Shown: piece after piece, positions 1-11,289 of the stretch
Position numbering within the stretch: position 1 is the stretch's first letter
Layout: each line of letters starts with the position of its first letter
From: Dioszegia crocea
Taxonomy: Eukaryota > Basidiomycota > Tremellomycetes > Tremellales > Bulleribasidiaceae
Assembly: GCA_001600615.1 (NCBI GenBank)
Contig: BCKK01000008.1
Location: forward strand, 1,198,534 to 1,262,533
Reading direction: 5' to 3'
Length of the DNA stretch: 64,000 bases
The notes under the pieces: generated by a model
Database searches by the model: none
The model's input: only the letters and a program-made list of their open reading frames with translations
What the model was told of the DNA's origin: nothing
Position numbers and translations under genes: made by a program

Positions 1-34
1 GACTTTATTTCTTAGGAAGCTCGCTGACCCCTAG

Positions 35-1390
35 CGCCATCCACCTCATGGGCAACTACATCGAGCAGCCCAACCCATACGACTCTGAGTCGGATGACGA
101 GCACGACCACGACGACTACGACGAGATGTTCGACGGCGAGTCTGACGAGGATGATGAGGAGACCGCTGCGTAAGTTCAAGTCCAGCCTTGACTTCTACTC
201 TCGCTAACTACTTAGCTTCATCGAAGAGCTCAAAGAGCCCAAGACCAAGAAGGCCCTGACCGCCGCCGTTGCCGAGTCTAAGCCCAAGAAGGCTGCCCCT
301 GCCGCCGCCGCCACCCCCGCCGCCGCTGCGCCTGCCGACAAGAAGCGCAAGGCCGACGCTGTCGAGTCACCCGCCGCTAAGCCCGCAGCTGGTGCCGCTG
401 GCGAAGTCCTCTCCAAGGCCCAGAAGAAGAAGTTGAATAAGAAGGCAAAGACTGAGGAGGCGCCTGCTGTTGCGGCTGCCAAGCCCGAAGTTGCGTCGGC
501 TAAGACTGCCGGGGTGAAGGTGAGGAAATAGATCAATTCACCTTGTTGCTTGAGGGGACGAGGAATTTATCGGAAAATCAATACAAAATCGAGCGGAAAT
601 AGCTTGTAATCCCCCACACCCCATATCCCACACCCCATTTCTTGATTTAGTACCTAGACACCCCAATGCATATGTTAGCCTTAGCGTTGGGGTGTCGGGT
701 CGGCGATGACTTGCTTGCTTTGGCGTGATTGGGGTTGTCATCCGGTCGGGCTAAAGCTGATACCGCAGCGCACCCTACCCTCCGGTCTGATCATTGAGGA
801 TATCAAGAAGGGTGATGGACCCGCTGCCAAGGGCGGCAAGAGGTTGTCAATGAGGTATGTCTAGTCTCCATCTAACATTTCGTCTTCTGCCTCACTCCTC
901 GTTCTGGGCCATTTGGAGAGTATCCTCGATACCTCCCACCCCAATCATTGAGTTCCCAGCCATCCCAACTTTTGCCCGAATCCTACCTCCAACCCAAGCC
1001 CATACCACATTCCGCCCTTACTCTCCCCTCACCCAGCTAACACTCCCCAGGTACATTGGTAAACTCACCGACGGCAAGCAATTCGACGCCAACACAGCCG
1101 GTAAACCATTCTCCTTCGTACTCGGTCGTGGAGAGGTTATTAAGGGTTGGGACGAGGGTTTGATGGGTATGAGTGTGGGTGGTGAGAGGCGATTGACTGT
1201 GAGTTCTAGAATAATCCAAAGAGGCCGACAGCTGATAATTCCAGATCCCCGCTCAGCTCGCATACGGTAGTCAAAAGATTCCCGGGATTCCCAAGAAGTG
1301 AGTCTTTGACACTGGCCTGAAGTAGGTGTGGGAGCTGATGTGTCCAGCTCCACCTTGAAGTTTGACGTCAAGCTCTTGGCTGTTAACTAA
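35..1390 (+). CDS. FPR4: Nucleolar FKBP-type peptidyl-prolyl isomerase (Fpr3/Fpr4-like), 5' end outside window
   Basis: Prolyl cis-trans isomerase of the fungal nucleolar/histone-chaperone type. Six exons are visible (about 35-169, 216-519, 769-854, 1051-1198, 1245-1297, 1348-1390). The first is very acidic (D/E-rich after [18 protein letters not shown]), the second is a Lys/Ala-rich basic linker, and the rest form the C-terminal FKBP domain: [87 protein letters not shown]. This is the family order of acidic nucleoplasmin-like region, basic region, catalytic domain. The intron at 520-768 is long; read through it the frame would stop just after 530, but splicing to the acceptor at 768 restores the frame. 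The N-terminal nucleoplasmin-like part lies upstream of the window. The choice between Fpr3 and Fpr4 cannot be made here; basidiomycetes usually carry one gene. Confidence 0.92.
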
Positions 1391-1566
1391 AAATATCACC
1401 TTGTGAGAGGATGTCGAGTGCATGCAAGTGGATAAGGAATAAGAGGTAGATTTTACGGATTGATCAGTATTAAGTAGTCGAATCTTCTTTATTGAATATC
1501 ATGCAAAGTATAGATTGCGGTATCTGCATTTATGTCCAAAGTCAAAGCTTTTCAAATATACATGGG

Positions 1567-1854
1567 TTACTTGCTTTCTCGCTTGTAATATAGACGATTA
1601 TCGCTATAATCCATACTCTCCTCACGGTTCTCAGTCTTACCAGATACCTTACTCTGATCATCAACCTCCATCTCGTCCTTGCCCGAGTCCGAGTTGACAT
1701 CAGAAGTGGCAGAGGTCTGGGACGTGTGACCATTGGGAACGAGGGCGCTGAGCAGGGTTGACCTCGAAGATGAGTCGATCTTGGGAAGACGTACGACATG
1801 ATGCACAAGACTCGAAGCGTGGGCAAGCAACAATGTTTCATGCATGTCGAGCAC
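1567..1854 (-). CDS. Possible C-terminal exon of an unrecognised small protein
   Basis: An open frame of about 95 codons between two genes. It begins inside WAPFVLDMHETLLLAHASS and ends in a Ser/Asp/Glu-rich tail (DSGKDEMEVDDQSKVSGK, then MDYSDNRLYYKRESK). The composition looks protein-like and an acceptor-like CAGATAG lies just upstream, but I could not find a first exon in phase. Upstream space is limited because the sugar transporter ends at 1967. It may equally be 3' UTR of that gene. I do not recognise the family. Confidence 0.2.
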   Translation of the reverse strand: MLDMHETLLLAHASSLVHHVVRLPKIDSSSRSTLLSALVPNGHTSQTSATSDVNSDSGKDEMEVDDQSKVSGKTENREESMDYSDNRLYYKRESK

Positions 1855-1966
1855 AAAGGGAGCCCAAACCTATCTGAAATAATACTCGGAAACCCTTGTC
1901 CGCCTCCCTCTTCATCATAACGCAGCTGCTCACCCCTCTCCTCTCCTCTCCATGAATAGATCGCGA

Positions 1967-4250
1967 TCACTGCATGGGTTCAAGCTGCTCTGATTTGCGC
2001 CAGAGGAGGTAGCGCTTGGTGTAGTACGGCATGACCTTGGTGATGTTGTACTTAATGAAACGACTAGTCGGCACTGAGAACACCTGCAGTCAGTATTAGC
2101 ATGTAACAGTACTCACTTGATCCAGCTCCTCAAGCGTATACTGCTTGGTCTCAGGCACGTAGAGGAAGATCCACACAAAGGCGAGAGCGTTGAGACCGGC
2201 GTAAAAGCCAAAGGTACCGGTGGTACCGAGGGTTCGCAGGAGGCGAGGGAACTGAAATCAACATAAGCCCTTGGAGTAAAGGCGCTGAACTCACTGTGAG
2301 GCCTAGAATACTGGCCCAACCGTTATTGAACGCTACACTCCAAGCCATACCTTGCTCGCGCTGAGCGAGAGGGTATACCTCGGCAGCATACAGAAAACTG
2401 AAGTGTGAGCGAGTGCACTGCGTAAGGTAGACCGAAGATTCACGGTACTGGACCCTCGCCAAGCGAGTACGCGATGGTGAAGAGGTAGACGAAGAGGGCG
2501 ACAAGGCTGGTACGGGTAGTGGTGTCTTCGATGTAAAAGCAGAATCCGCCGACGAGCAAGGTCCAGCACATGTTGGGGAAGGTGAACAAGAGTAGAGTCC
2601 GGCGGCCGACTAAGGTGTCAGTAGTGCGCTCAGAACCCATGACGAGCTGGACTCACTCCTGTCGATGGTGAAGACGGCAGGTATGGCGAAAAGGAAGTTG
2701 AGCGCGCCAAAGCCGATAGAGGCGTAGAGAGCTTGGACGGGGGTGTAGCCACCCTCGACGAAGATTGTTGAAGAATAGAAGCCCATGACTACCCTGTAAG
2801 TTTGAAGCGCTAGCCAAGAGAAGAGGACTTACTGTTGATACCACACATCTGCTGTGCGAGCATTACCACAGATGACGCCAGAGTAGCCCGTCGGACCCGA
2901 GGTATCACGAAGAGGTCCGTAAATCTAGAGATGTAGGTGATACCAGTGAAGAGCTGGAGATCTCAGCTCAGTTGTGGTCACGAGGTGTAGCAAAGGAGAC
3001 GAAGACACACTTTCTGTTCCTCGAGAAACTGAGCGTAGGCATAGTACTGATGGCTCAGCTACTTTCACCACGGCTAAAGTGAAGAGAAACTCACGATGTC
3101 TCGAGCCGCCAGAAGATCCGAATTTCGGACCTTCCGCATAGCGATCCATGCCTCCTGCACTCGACCCTTCTTCATGTACCAGCGAGGGGACTCGACGCAA
3201 AACATTATGAGAGCGGCGAGTGGGACAGCCGGGATAAAGGCTGAGCCGATCTGCAGCCGCCAAGTGATGACACCGGCGTCCTTGACCACCGCATTAGCGC
3301 AGAATCCGAGGAAAATGCCAAAGGCAGTCCATCTAGAGTATTAGCTGAGCATCTTCACAAATTATCAAACAACTCACAGCTGCCAGCCCATGGTCAGACC
3401 ACCTCGAATAGAAGCAGGCGCGAGCTCGGCACTGAACATGGCGACAGTCGCTCCTTTAGCACCGACGCCAAGACCCATGATGATGCGAACGGCAGCTAGG
3501 GCCTGCCATGAATGAGTGAAGGCAGCACCTAGAGGTGTGGCGATGAGGATTATGGCAGTGATGAAGATGGTACCGCGTCTGCCGAGCCAGTTGTTCAGGG
3601 GATCAGAGACTGCATTGTCAGCTCTGACTTCTAAGTAGCTCTTCAGATGGGTCACTCACTCCAAACGCCGACCAGGGCAGCGGATATGTAGGGAGCCGAG
3701 TTGACAAAGCCAAGAATCCACTCATCTCGTCCGCCTCCTGGCTGGTCAAAGGGAGTGGCGATGCCAAATTCCTGAGGGAAGGACAAGTCTAAGCGTCAGC
3801 TAGGCACTATACATATCCAGCAGACAAAGCACGTACTGGCGCCATTGCTACCAGTCTGGTCCCAGCCCTGTGTCGCAGCTCCGAGAGCACAAACCATGAC
3901 TGAGATCAGCAGGTGCCCTTACAATGTCAGGCTCACAGCTCACCAGCAAAGTAAAGCCTCCAAGGTAGAGACCACTTGTGATCCTGCTCGTACTGCACCG
4001 CCAACCGATCATTCTCGGAGAGCTCCTGGATGAGGTGGGACCCCAATGGCTGCTGGGCGAGGAGTGCGCCCTTCAGGAAGACATCGCGGTCGGACTGCAG
4101 TCCATGCTGGTCCAGAAATTTGTTGACATCGATGATGAGCTGCTCTCTGGTGATGTGAGTGAGGATGTTGTCGGTAGCTCCGGGCGGACCAGCCCCAGAG
4201 GGAGCCCCTTCAAGGTGGTGAATGTCGAGTACGGTCTTGGTGTCGTCCAT
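1967..4250 (-). CDS. Sugar/polyol MFS transporter (SP family)
   Basis: Twelve-helix major facilitator of the sugar porter family, expected in the plasma membrane as a proton symporter. The first exon encodes a long cytosolic N-terminus (from [41 protein letters not shown]). Then come [86 protein letters not shown] and, at the end, [18 protein letters not shown], which are the RxGRR, PESPRxL and PETK signatures of the family. At least ten short introns. The C-terminus is [16 protein letters not shown]. The substrate cannot be read from sequence; this long-N-terminus, WDQTGSNGA subfamily is common in fungi for hexoses, polyols and organic acids. It is divergent from a transaldolase, pointing to sugar catabolism. 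Confidence 0.93.
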
Positions 4251-4681
4251 GAGTACTGTGCGGGGATGAGGGGATCTGTGGAGTGGGTGACGCTCGCGCT
4301 ATGCTCCTTTAGTAGCAGTGGAGCCCCCTTTACTGTACTAACCGGGCCATGCCTCCAGCTTCATCAGGCCGCCGGTCCATTCTTTCTACTCAGCCGGGCC
4401 TTTTACAAGACTCTTTCAGATGAGTACGACAAGCACCGATCAGTATGCGGAGTTTTAGCGGCAGCGGACAGTGGCGAAAGCGATTGGGAAGGCAATTATT
4501 ATCCGCCAAATCTCCGTCACACTGCCGTTCTGAATTTCTCCGTTAATCCTCCGCCTACCAGGGGCAGCTGTGGTCAATCTCATGCTTCGGTCAATTCAGA
4601 TTTCTCCCATGTCTCCTCATTAATATCATCCATCTCAGTCATCTCAGTAGTCTCATCCGTATCATCCACCTCATATACAAG
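4251..4681. promoter_or_regulatory. Shared divergent promoter of sugar transporter and transaldolase
   Basis: 431 nt between the two start codons. It holds a run of CCG triplets on one strand at 4503, 4513, 4525, 4540 and 4551, several in the form CTCCGTYA, and CGG triplets around 4447-4466 (GCGGAG, AGCGGCAGCGGAC). Such CGG/CCG arrays are what Zn2Cys6 regulators bind, and a Zn2Cys6 gene lies next to this pair. Regulation of both genes by one factor is inference. Confidence 0.45.
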
Positions 4682-5992
4682 ATGCCTGCAATGTCCTTAC
4701 TCGCACAGCTCGAACGCTCAGGCTGCAAAGTCGACATCGACTCGTATGACCCTTCCATCGCCCGCCTGCTCCCCTTTAAGGCACACGACGCCACCTCGAA
4801 TCAGGCGTTGATTCGTCTCCAGGTCTTCGACCCGCAGAATGATGAGCTCGTTCGAAGCGTCACCAAGTCCATGGCTGGGTCGTCCCCGCATGACATTCTG
4901 ACCGTACTCGTGAGTCACTGCGAGGAGCGTTGAGCTGACCGATGGTAGACCGCCAAATTCGCCCCGCTCTTCATCAATGACATATCGGGCCGAGTCCTGG
5001 CTCAGACCAGTCCCTCCTTTCCCAACGACAAGAACAAAATAATCCAGCATGCCAAGGCATATGATGCCGCCTTCAAGGCCGAGGGGATCACCCGGTGAGT
5101 AGGGTCGCATTTCCCGAGAATATTCAGCTGATTCCTCCAGTGAGCGATACTGCATCAAGATCCCGACCACTTCGGCTGGTGTGCAGGCTGGCAAGGCTCT
5201 GGAAGAGGAGGGAATTAGGACGCTCGGCACGGTGCTCTTCTCGCTCCCGCAAGCCATCGCTGCGAGCCAGGCTGGCATGTACGCCATCAGTCCCTACTTT
5301 AATCGTGAGTAAGGGATCCAGCAGGACTTTAGGCCGAAGCTGAGTTGCAGCCTGTATCGCTCATGATGACGGACTGTACTGGACCGACGTCAAGGATCCG
5401 GTTTCGCAGCACCCTATGGCTTACCGTATGGCTCTTATCCGCACCACGTACGACAATCTGAGACAGTCGACCGGTAAGGCGCAGCCGCAGATCAAGGGTG
5501 CTGGGTGAGTACGGCGATTAGGCTATTGCTGACTTCAGGTTCATCTCAGCTCGCGAGGTCATGGCTCAGGCCTGGCTCGGATGCGATCACGTCACCGTCC
5601 TCCCCGCATCCCTCAGGGACCTTCTCGCCTTCAACGAGATGCCAGAATACGCCAAGGACGAGAGGACTCATCGACTCTCCTTCAAGGTTGGGAACGACAT
5701 TGGCCTCACTGCTTGGACATCTCCGAGTAAGTCTGAGCTCGCCGGCAACCTGGCGTCTCTTCTGTCGGGCGTGGACCCCCTAAACGCCAAGGACAGCTCG
5801 GTCGAGTCTGTGTCGCTGGAGAAGGACTATGTCTCGGGACATGCGTTGGACGTGTGTAACGCGGCAGATGAGGAGACGGCGTTCCGTCTGAAGGATGCGA
5901 TCGAGACGTTCCAGCGTGCCGAGAGCGAGGTATTTGGCTATATTGCCAAGATTCAGGCGGATGTTGGGGTCAAGTCGTTGTCAGTAGCTTGA
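4682..5992 (+). CDS. Transaldolase-family enzyme
   Basis: Five exons (4682-4909, 4949-5094, 5141-5304, 5351-5504, 5539-5992) give 381 residues, longer than the roughly 320-335 of usual transaldolases. The TIM-barrel core is recognisable: ERYCIKIPTTSAGVQAGKAL carries the Schiff-base lysine in KIP, followed by EEEGIRTLGTVLFSLPQAI and AGMYAISPYFN, matching the family blocks around IKIPATWEGI, LTLLFSFAQA and SPFVGR. Transaldolase moves a dihydroxyacetone unit between sugar phosphates in the cytosolic pentose phosphate pathway. Here the Asn/Thr of the usual CNLTLLFS motif is replaced (RTLGTVLFS) and the Asp of SPFVGRILD is followed by a different context (IAHDDGLYW). It may thus be a paralogue with altered specificity rather than the housekeeping enzyme. 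Start chosen at the first ATG; a second ATG is three codons on. Confidence 0.85.
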
Positions 5993-6309
5993 AGTGTAGC
6001 GGTGTTGTAGTTACCTCTATGAAAGGCTGCAGATAGAAACGCCGGGCCCTAGTCCTCAACATGCTCTGCATTAGATAAACAAGTGATTGTCACCCTGACT
6101 TGGTGCCTGGGCTTGATCAGTCACAGCTTCAGCGATCGTAAGTGTGATATTAGTTGCTCTTGGCGCGGGTCAGTCATTGTTGAAATTGGGTCAGCTGCGA
6201 GTGTAGCGTCAATGACAGGCCAGAGTGTCGACCTGGCCTCGAAGGTGAGGCCGAACTGGGGCGAAGTGATTGATTAGCTATAGAACAACGATTGGGTAAG
6301 CGGAGAAGG

Positions 6310-8886
6310 CTACAGTGCACTCCTCCCTGAGTTTTCATTTCCGAGCTGTACGCCTGCCTCACGCTCGATGTTCGTCATGATATGCAGAAACGCTGGACGT
6401 CAGACTGCAGATTCCGCTGAAACTCACCGAGAAGGAATCGAGTGTTGGACTGGTCTTCGCAGTTTGCGGGTGTCGACGCTGGCGAGTGAGCGGAGTCGAG
6501 CATGCTGACCGCGACGACTCGGAGCTTCGTGACCAGAGATGGCCCGTTGATAGCCAGCTGCAGGGTCAGCTACTGTAGGCTCAGAGCGAGGCAACAGGAT
6601 ACACACCGTTTGAACGTCGAAGCTGCGCACAGTCAGCTTATTTCGCCGTGGAAGGGCTATCGGGACTGACCTGTGGACAATCGCAAGTAAATCCTGGTAT
6701 ACCATTTCCAATGTGTATGAACGATGGCCTAGCGGTACAGCCAGCACGCTCAGTTCTGCAGCGAAGTCAGCTCCAGTTTGTCCAACGCAATCGAGATGCT
6801 CACCTTGCCGGTAAATCCCATCTTCCGGTCCCCCAGATCTGAGCACATTCTTCTTCAGTCGACTGTGAATAGCATCAGTACTGGAGCTCCGCTGTAAGGG
6901 GCGACTCACATCAAGCACAGGCGAGTCATGGCCAAAGTGACGTGAATGTTAGCTTTGAGCACTTGGCAACCATCCGTCGGACCGCGCGCAAGGGACTCGC
7001 AAGGGTCCTGCAGAAATTGCGCCAGATCGCTCAGTGTCTGATTTTGCTGTTCGAGCGTCGTCCTGGCTGATCAGCGTCTATTCAGATTTGAGACCCGCTT
7101 GAACTGACGCGTCTGTGAAGGGACCATTGTCAAGAGTAAAAGGTGCCGTTATACAAGTCGCTGCTTGGTCTAGCTTTGAACAGAAGCCGCGGATCTGGCG
7201 GACAGCTTCAAGTAGGGACGCTGCCTCAGTGATGGGTTGTCGCAGGAGCAAGCGGTCGGCAAGGTATATGTCGCCGGCGACCCTGTACAGCTCAGCTTCG
7301 CCAAGAGGATCAAGTGGTCACTCACGTTACAATTCTGGATAGCATGTTAAAGCCAGCGATGATCGGCACTTCTCCAATGTGCGACAGATACCCTTCGCGA
7401 GTGATACACGAGTCGTCTCTGACATGAGCTAATGCCCTGAGGGTCACTCACAACTCCCGCGATGATAAAGTATGGCCCACACCCAAGCACTCGTCAGACC
7501 GCAGCAGAATCGCGCGATCGTTGGCAATTCCCTCGATTTTGTCGGCGTTGTAGGTGAGGTACCACAGACGGCGCCTTCGTTCGTTTTCAATAGGATCTGC
7601 TTCATCAGTGCTCAGCACCGACAGGAATGCGAGCAACGGCTGCTCACCGAGATCAATATATGACTGCAATTAGCTCGGGCCAAACAAGCCACTCACTAAT
7701 TCTCGATGGTATTCCAGCAGCAGACAGGTATTGACCAGTTCTCCAAAGGTCGCAGCCTCCTTTCCAACATCTCCAAATTTCTGCCTAAGTCAGCTTCCAC
7801 CTCGCACCTCGCCTGCCGGAACATTACTCACATTGTAAACGACGAAGCTCAAATACCTGAGAATCAGCTCTAACGTTACTGGATCATACTGACTTTGTGC
7901 AAAGATAATCAACGTCCGGCTCTCCTCGTCTCTGCCAAGCTATCCGACTGGAGCCCTCATTACATGCGAGAGCGAGCGCGTACATGTCCACGCCTGGAAA
8001 GTACGATCGGGGTGCATGCACCAGGGTTGCTGCAATCACGGCAAGTACTAAGGCTCGCCCTGTCAGCGCCACCTGGGCGCGCTGAAGATTTACTGACCTA
8101 GGAAAGCGGGAGATCGCTCGTCGTCTAGTTGTTCGAATTGCAGGAGAAAGGTCGGGCGATGAATGAGCGGAATGATGGCGTATACCTGAGGATCAGCTCT
8201 TCGAACAACTTAAGAACTGACCTGACTAAAGAAGGCAGATATGATGCCGGACGCGGTATCTCGCGGCAGAAACTCCTCGAGTCGTACGTCCAGCGGACCG
8301 CCAGTAAGCAGCTGGCGAGGCAGACTGGGCTCTGGGGGTGGATAGTTCGCCACTGGAGTCGGCTTGAAGGGATCGAAAGGAGATCCGTGGGGTGCTTCGA
8401 AGGCGCCAGTTAGATCCAGAGCTGATGGAGACCCTGTCCGTCCTTCCGAGCCCAGCTGTAAATTAGACGAAGAAGCCATATTGTTCATCGCCCAATTTGT
8501 ATCAACCTCCTTCATTTGGTCAGCGCATCCTTACTCCCTGACTGAGAAACTCACCTCAACATTGTCTAACACATTACGGGTGTTTGGCTCCACCGAGCAA
8601 CCTATCAGATCCTGCGCCTCCCGCAGTCTCTCCAAGGCGGCACTCTTCCGCCCTCGCTTCTGTTGAGGCGACAGATAGGAGCATCGCTGGTTCCACTTTA
8701 CACAATTCTGAGCGCGTCAGCATGAGAGGTACTATGTAGGCGTTCGGTACGTACGGTACAAGGTGTGAGGGCAAAAGAATCCACGATCTCAGGTGAACCA
8801 TCCCTCCGACACTTTGCCTTTCGGACTCGACAGGCATCGCAGCTCTGGCGTGCGAGAGTGGTCGCTCCTTGCGCGCGCGCGGACAT
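6310..8886 (-). CDS. Zn2Cys6 transcription factor with wide-spaced zinc cluster
   Basis: Many short exons from ATG at 8886 to TAG at 6310. Exons 1 and 2 join to give the zinc cluster SCDACRVRKAKCRRDG...PCTNCVKWNQRC, i.e. C-x2-C-x6-C-x16-C-x2-C-x6-C, followed by the basic linker YLSPQQKRGRKSAALERL. The middle-homology (fungal-specific TF) domain follows: RDTASGIISAFFSQ, LALVLAVIAATLV-type helices, YLSFVVYNKFGDVGKEAAT, RRRRLWYLTYNADKIEGIA, NDRAILLRSDECLGV. The C-terminus is NIEREAGVQLGNENSGRSAL. It lies beside the transporter/transaldolase pair and is a reasonable candidate for their regulator. The 5993-6309 spacer before it shows nothing clear. I cannot name an orthologue. Confidence 0.88.
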
Positions 8887-9097
8887 GCTGATTTATTGAG
8901 GTATTCCGACGAGGGGAGGGCTCTTTCACTGAGGTGTGGATGTGGAATCTGGATACAGTAAGGGGCTCTCAACGGTCCAAACCACGTTTTTGCTCCCGGA
9001 CCCCTATCATGGGCGTGTCTGGCATCTACCCCTCTAATGATAGGGTCAACAAAGTCGCTCTAGCTACGACACGGCTTTAGACTATGAATCTGCCTCG

Positions 9098-9630
9098 CTA
9101 TGGATATGCGTCACACGTATCTCGCCCAACGTCCCTGCAAGCTGCAGCCCCTGGCACCCTGGTAAGGCGACTTGTGTGGATGTGAGCAAGCTGTGCTGTT
9201 GTCAGCGGTGTACGTTGTGGGTGACAAGCAGCAGGATAGAAGAGGTCAATCGGAATGATGTGACGGGGAAGACAGACTTACCCTTGGGCTGTCTTGACAC
9301 CCCGACAAAGCTTACAGCCCCGATGTCCAGCCTGTCTTCTTCCCTCCGCATCGCGAGTCCACACCTGGTATACCGCGAATCCCTTGATGGGAGGTGCGAG
9401 TTGGTAGACTGAGCGACAGAGAGGTGGACGAGGAGTCTTGATGGGCAAGAGGTGAAGAGGATTCTTGGCAAGCACTGAGGATCAGCTGTCTCACACTTGC
9501 CATTGTTATTCAAACCACTGACTAAACATCCAGCGATGAAGATGCTCGTACACTCTCCCTTCTCCAATATACCTTCATGCTGGTGTTCTTCCATTGCACC
9601 TAGCCCATACATGCGTGGAGCATCCAGCAT
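9098..9630 (-). CDS. Hypothetical multi-exon fragment
   Basis: Weak minus-strand gene signal: the start MLDAPRMYGLGAMEEHQHEG, an intron ending in GCTGATCCTCAG, an exon of about 200 nt, an intron GTAAGT...GCTGACAACAG and a short last exon ending in TAG at 9098. Two frames of the central exon are open (one holds GHRGCKLCRGVKTAQG) and I cannot tell which is used. No family recognised. It probably belongs to the decayed locus that continues to 11.1 kb. Confidence 0.2.
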
Positions 9631-9759
9631 ATTAGATGGGATACATTGTCGGTGGTCGGGGCTTGATTGGAAGTGGCCTGGACATCAGCTGAATTTTTAA
9701 GGCAAAATCAGATTACATACCATATCCCCACACCACAACTCCACCACAGCATCTTCCTT

Positions 9760-11100
9760 CATCATCCTATACCCATCGAGATTTCCCCCATCATCCCCAT
9801 TCACTGTCGAGGGCAGCCGAGGTCGTTGTCCCTATCAGATGTTGGCGCAAAGGAGCCAGGTGGTATGTTAAATGTCAAGCGATGGGCAATATGCGACAGC
9901 TGTCGAGGGTTTGTCCCGATTTCTGAGGGATCAACTTGGATATCTAAGCCACAGCAGAGGCAATGTAGTGGTGTAGAGGCATAAGCGAGAAAGAGCCGAA
10001 CATACCAGATCATACTTGGGATTACCCTCCCAGTGCGTCCAGCCTAACTGGATTGGCCGTCCTGTAATTCCACCGTCTCCCACGCCAATACCGGCCATTG
10101 TGGGTCCGAGCGTGAGAAAGACAGGAAGATATGTGTCCATCAGGAATAAGTGAGGCATGATACGGCAGAAGGTGAAATGTAGGGGTCGTGTGACTGTAAT
10201 CGTCAACAGGTATCGAGAATTCCGTACAAGTCGGCCGACAGGAGGGACAACAGCCATCAACTTACCAGAGATGTCTCGTCCAGCAGTAGCCACCATCTAT
10301 GTCCGGCAGTCTCGCCTCTCCATTCGCCTCACATAGACTGGACCCAAAGGAAATAATCCTCTAACTTGCGCAGCCACCCACGCCAGCGTCAGAGCATCGT
10401 ATCCTGAAGGAGAGTGGGGATCTGTCAGGCAGCTCCGACTCGACGAAGACAATATAGGGCGTGAAGAGGCGAAAGAACTCCATGGTGCATGGTGTGGATT
10501 GAGCGCAAGGGGATACGGTGGTAGGGCGATAAGGTGGGACGATGTCGAGGAGGCGGGCTGCTTGTGCAGAGTAAGGTGCGAGATGGTGGATCGGTAAAGA
10601 TTGTCCAGATATGTGCCGAAGCCTGAAGCAGTCAGATCCAGCCAGTCACAGCCTTGGAAGAGATTCACCTTGATGGCTAGTACGACTCTAGGTCCCTCCT
10701 ACTGACCGCCTCCACTGGCTCGGTATACGGTGTAGATATAGCCGTTGATGCGCCTGGGCACATTAGTAGAGCATTGTAGAAACAGGGCATGCTATGCTTG
10801 TGTCAGCTAGGCACAAGCACGACAAGGGATTGATGTCGGGCAAGCTTGGCATGGTAGAAACACTTACCCTTGAGACATGTTAGGGTTCCGTAACAGCTTC
10901 TGTGCCCCCAATTGCCAGCCTATCCTGCTCCCTCTTTGAGTGACTATTGGATCCATGATTCCTCGATGATGAAGATGTGAGCCGGTGCTTTGGATGCAAA
11001 AGAGATGATAGAGTGTGTCATTAGCTCACTGAGGGATTAGCAGTCTGACATTAACATCCGACTTCCAGATCACTCACCGACTCATTCCGCGATGATGCTC
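9760..11100 (-). pseudogene. Module A: decayed copy of an unknown multi-exon gene
   Basis: Exon-intron blocks can be matched one by one with module B (11.29-12.84 kb). Shared segments include CSTNVPRRINGYIYTVYRAS (B: VVLSRRDSGCIYPISWAS), LRHISGQS (B: PRHTSGQS), FRLFTPYIVFVESELPDRSP (B: FRFSTTLSVFFASDSLSQIP), GYDALTLAWVAAQV (B: GCDALLLARVTVHV) and GPVYVRRM (B: LPAVRRM). A has an in-frame TAG just after YRASGGGQ (near 10700) and a 1-nt deletion relative to B in the CAGATCCCC tract near 10420 that shifts the frame. Introns keep consensus donors and branch sites, so decay looks recent. The family is unknown to me and no catalytic motif is visible. Confidence 0.5.
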
Positions 11101-11289
11101 AAAGCCCGTCTTGTTTCAATTTTCCATTTTGATATAGCACAGCACATTGGGTACTTTGGGAGCAACAAGAAATCGAATTGAATTGGCCTGCTGATCAGTT
11201 GAGACATCAGGGCAGGATCAGGATACGCACAGTGTCTCCACCCCACATCTCCTTGTCATTTAATCCAGTATCGCCATCATCGCCTCACG

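Noticed and set aside
520..540. Early stop in the FKBP gene (frame reading GVKVRK then TAG)
   Set aside because: GTGAGG is a donor, and splicing to the acceptor at 768 (GCTGATACCGCAG) restores the frame into the conserved [15 protein letters not shown] segment.
1018..1371. 117-codon minus-strand open frame
   Set aside because: Antisense shadow of the FKBP catalytic exons.
3978..4811. 277-codon plus-strand open frame
   Set aside because: It is antisense to the first exon of the sugar transporter and runs through the divergent promoter into the transaldolase start; composition is Ser-rich and no domain is visible.
9202..9475. Possible Cys-rich finger (GHRGCKLCRGVKTAQG) in the 9.2-9.5 kb fragment
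   Set aside because: Only one C-x2-C pair, frame uncertain, and no partner Cys/His found in the adjoining exons.
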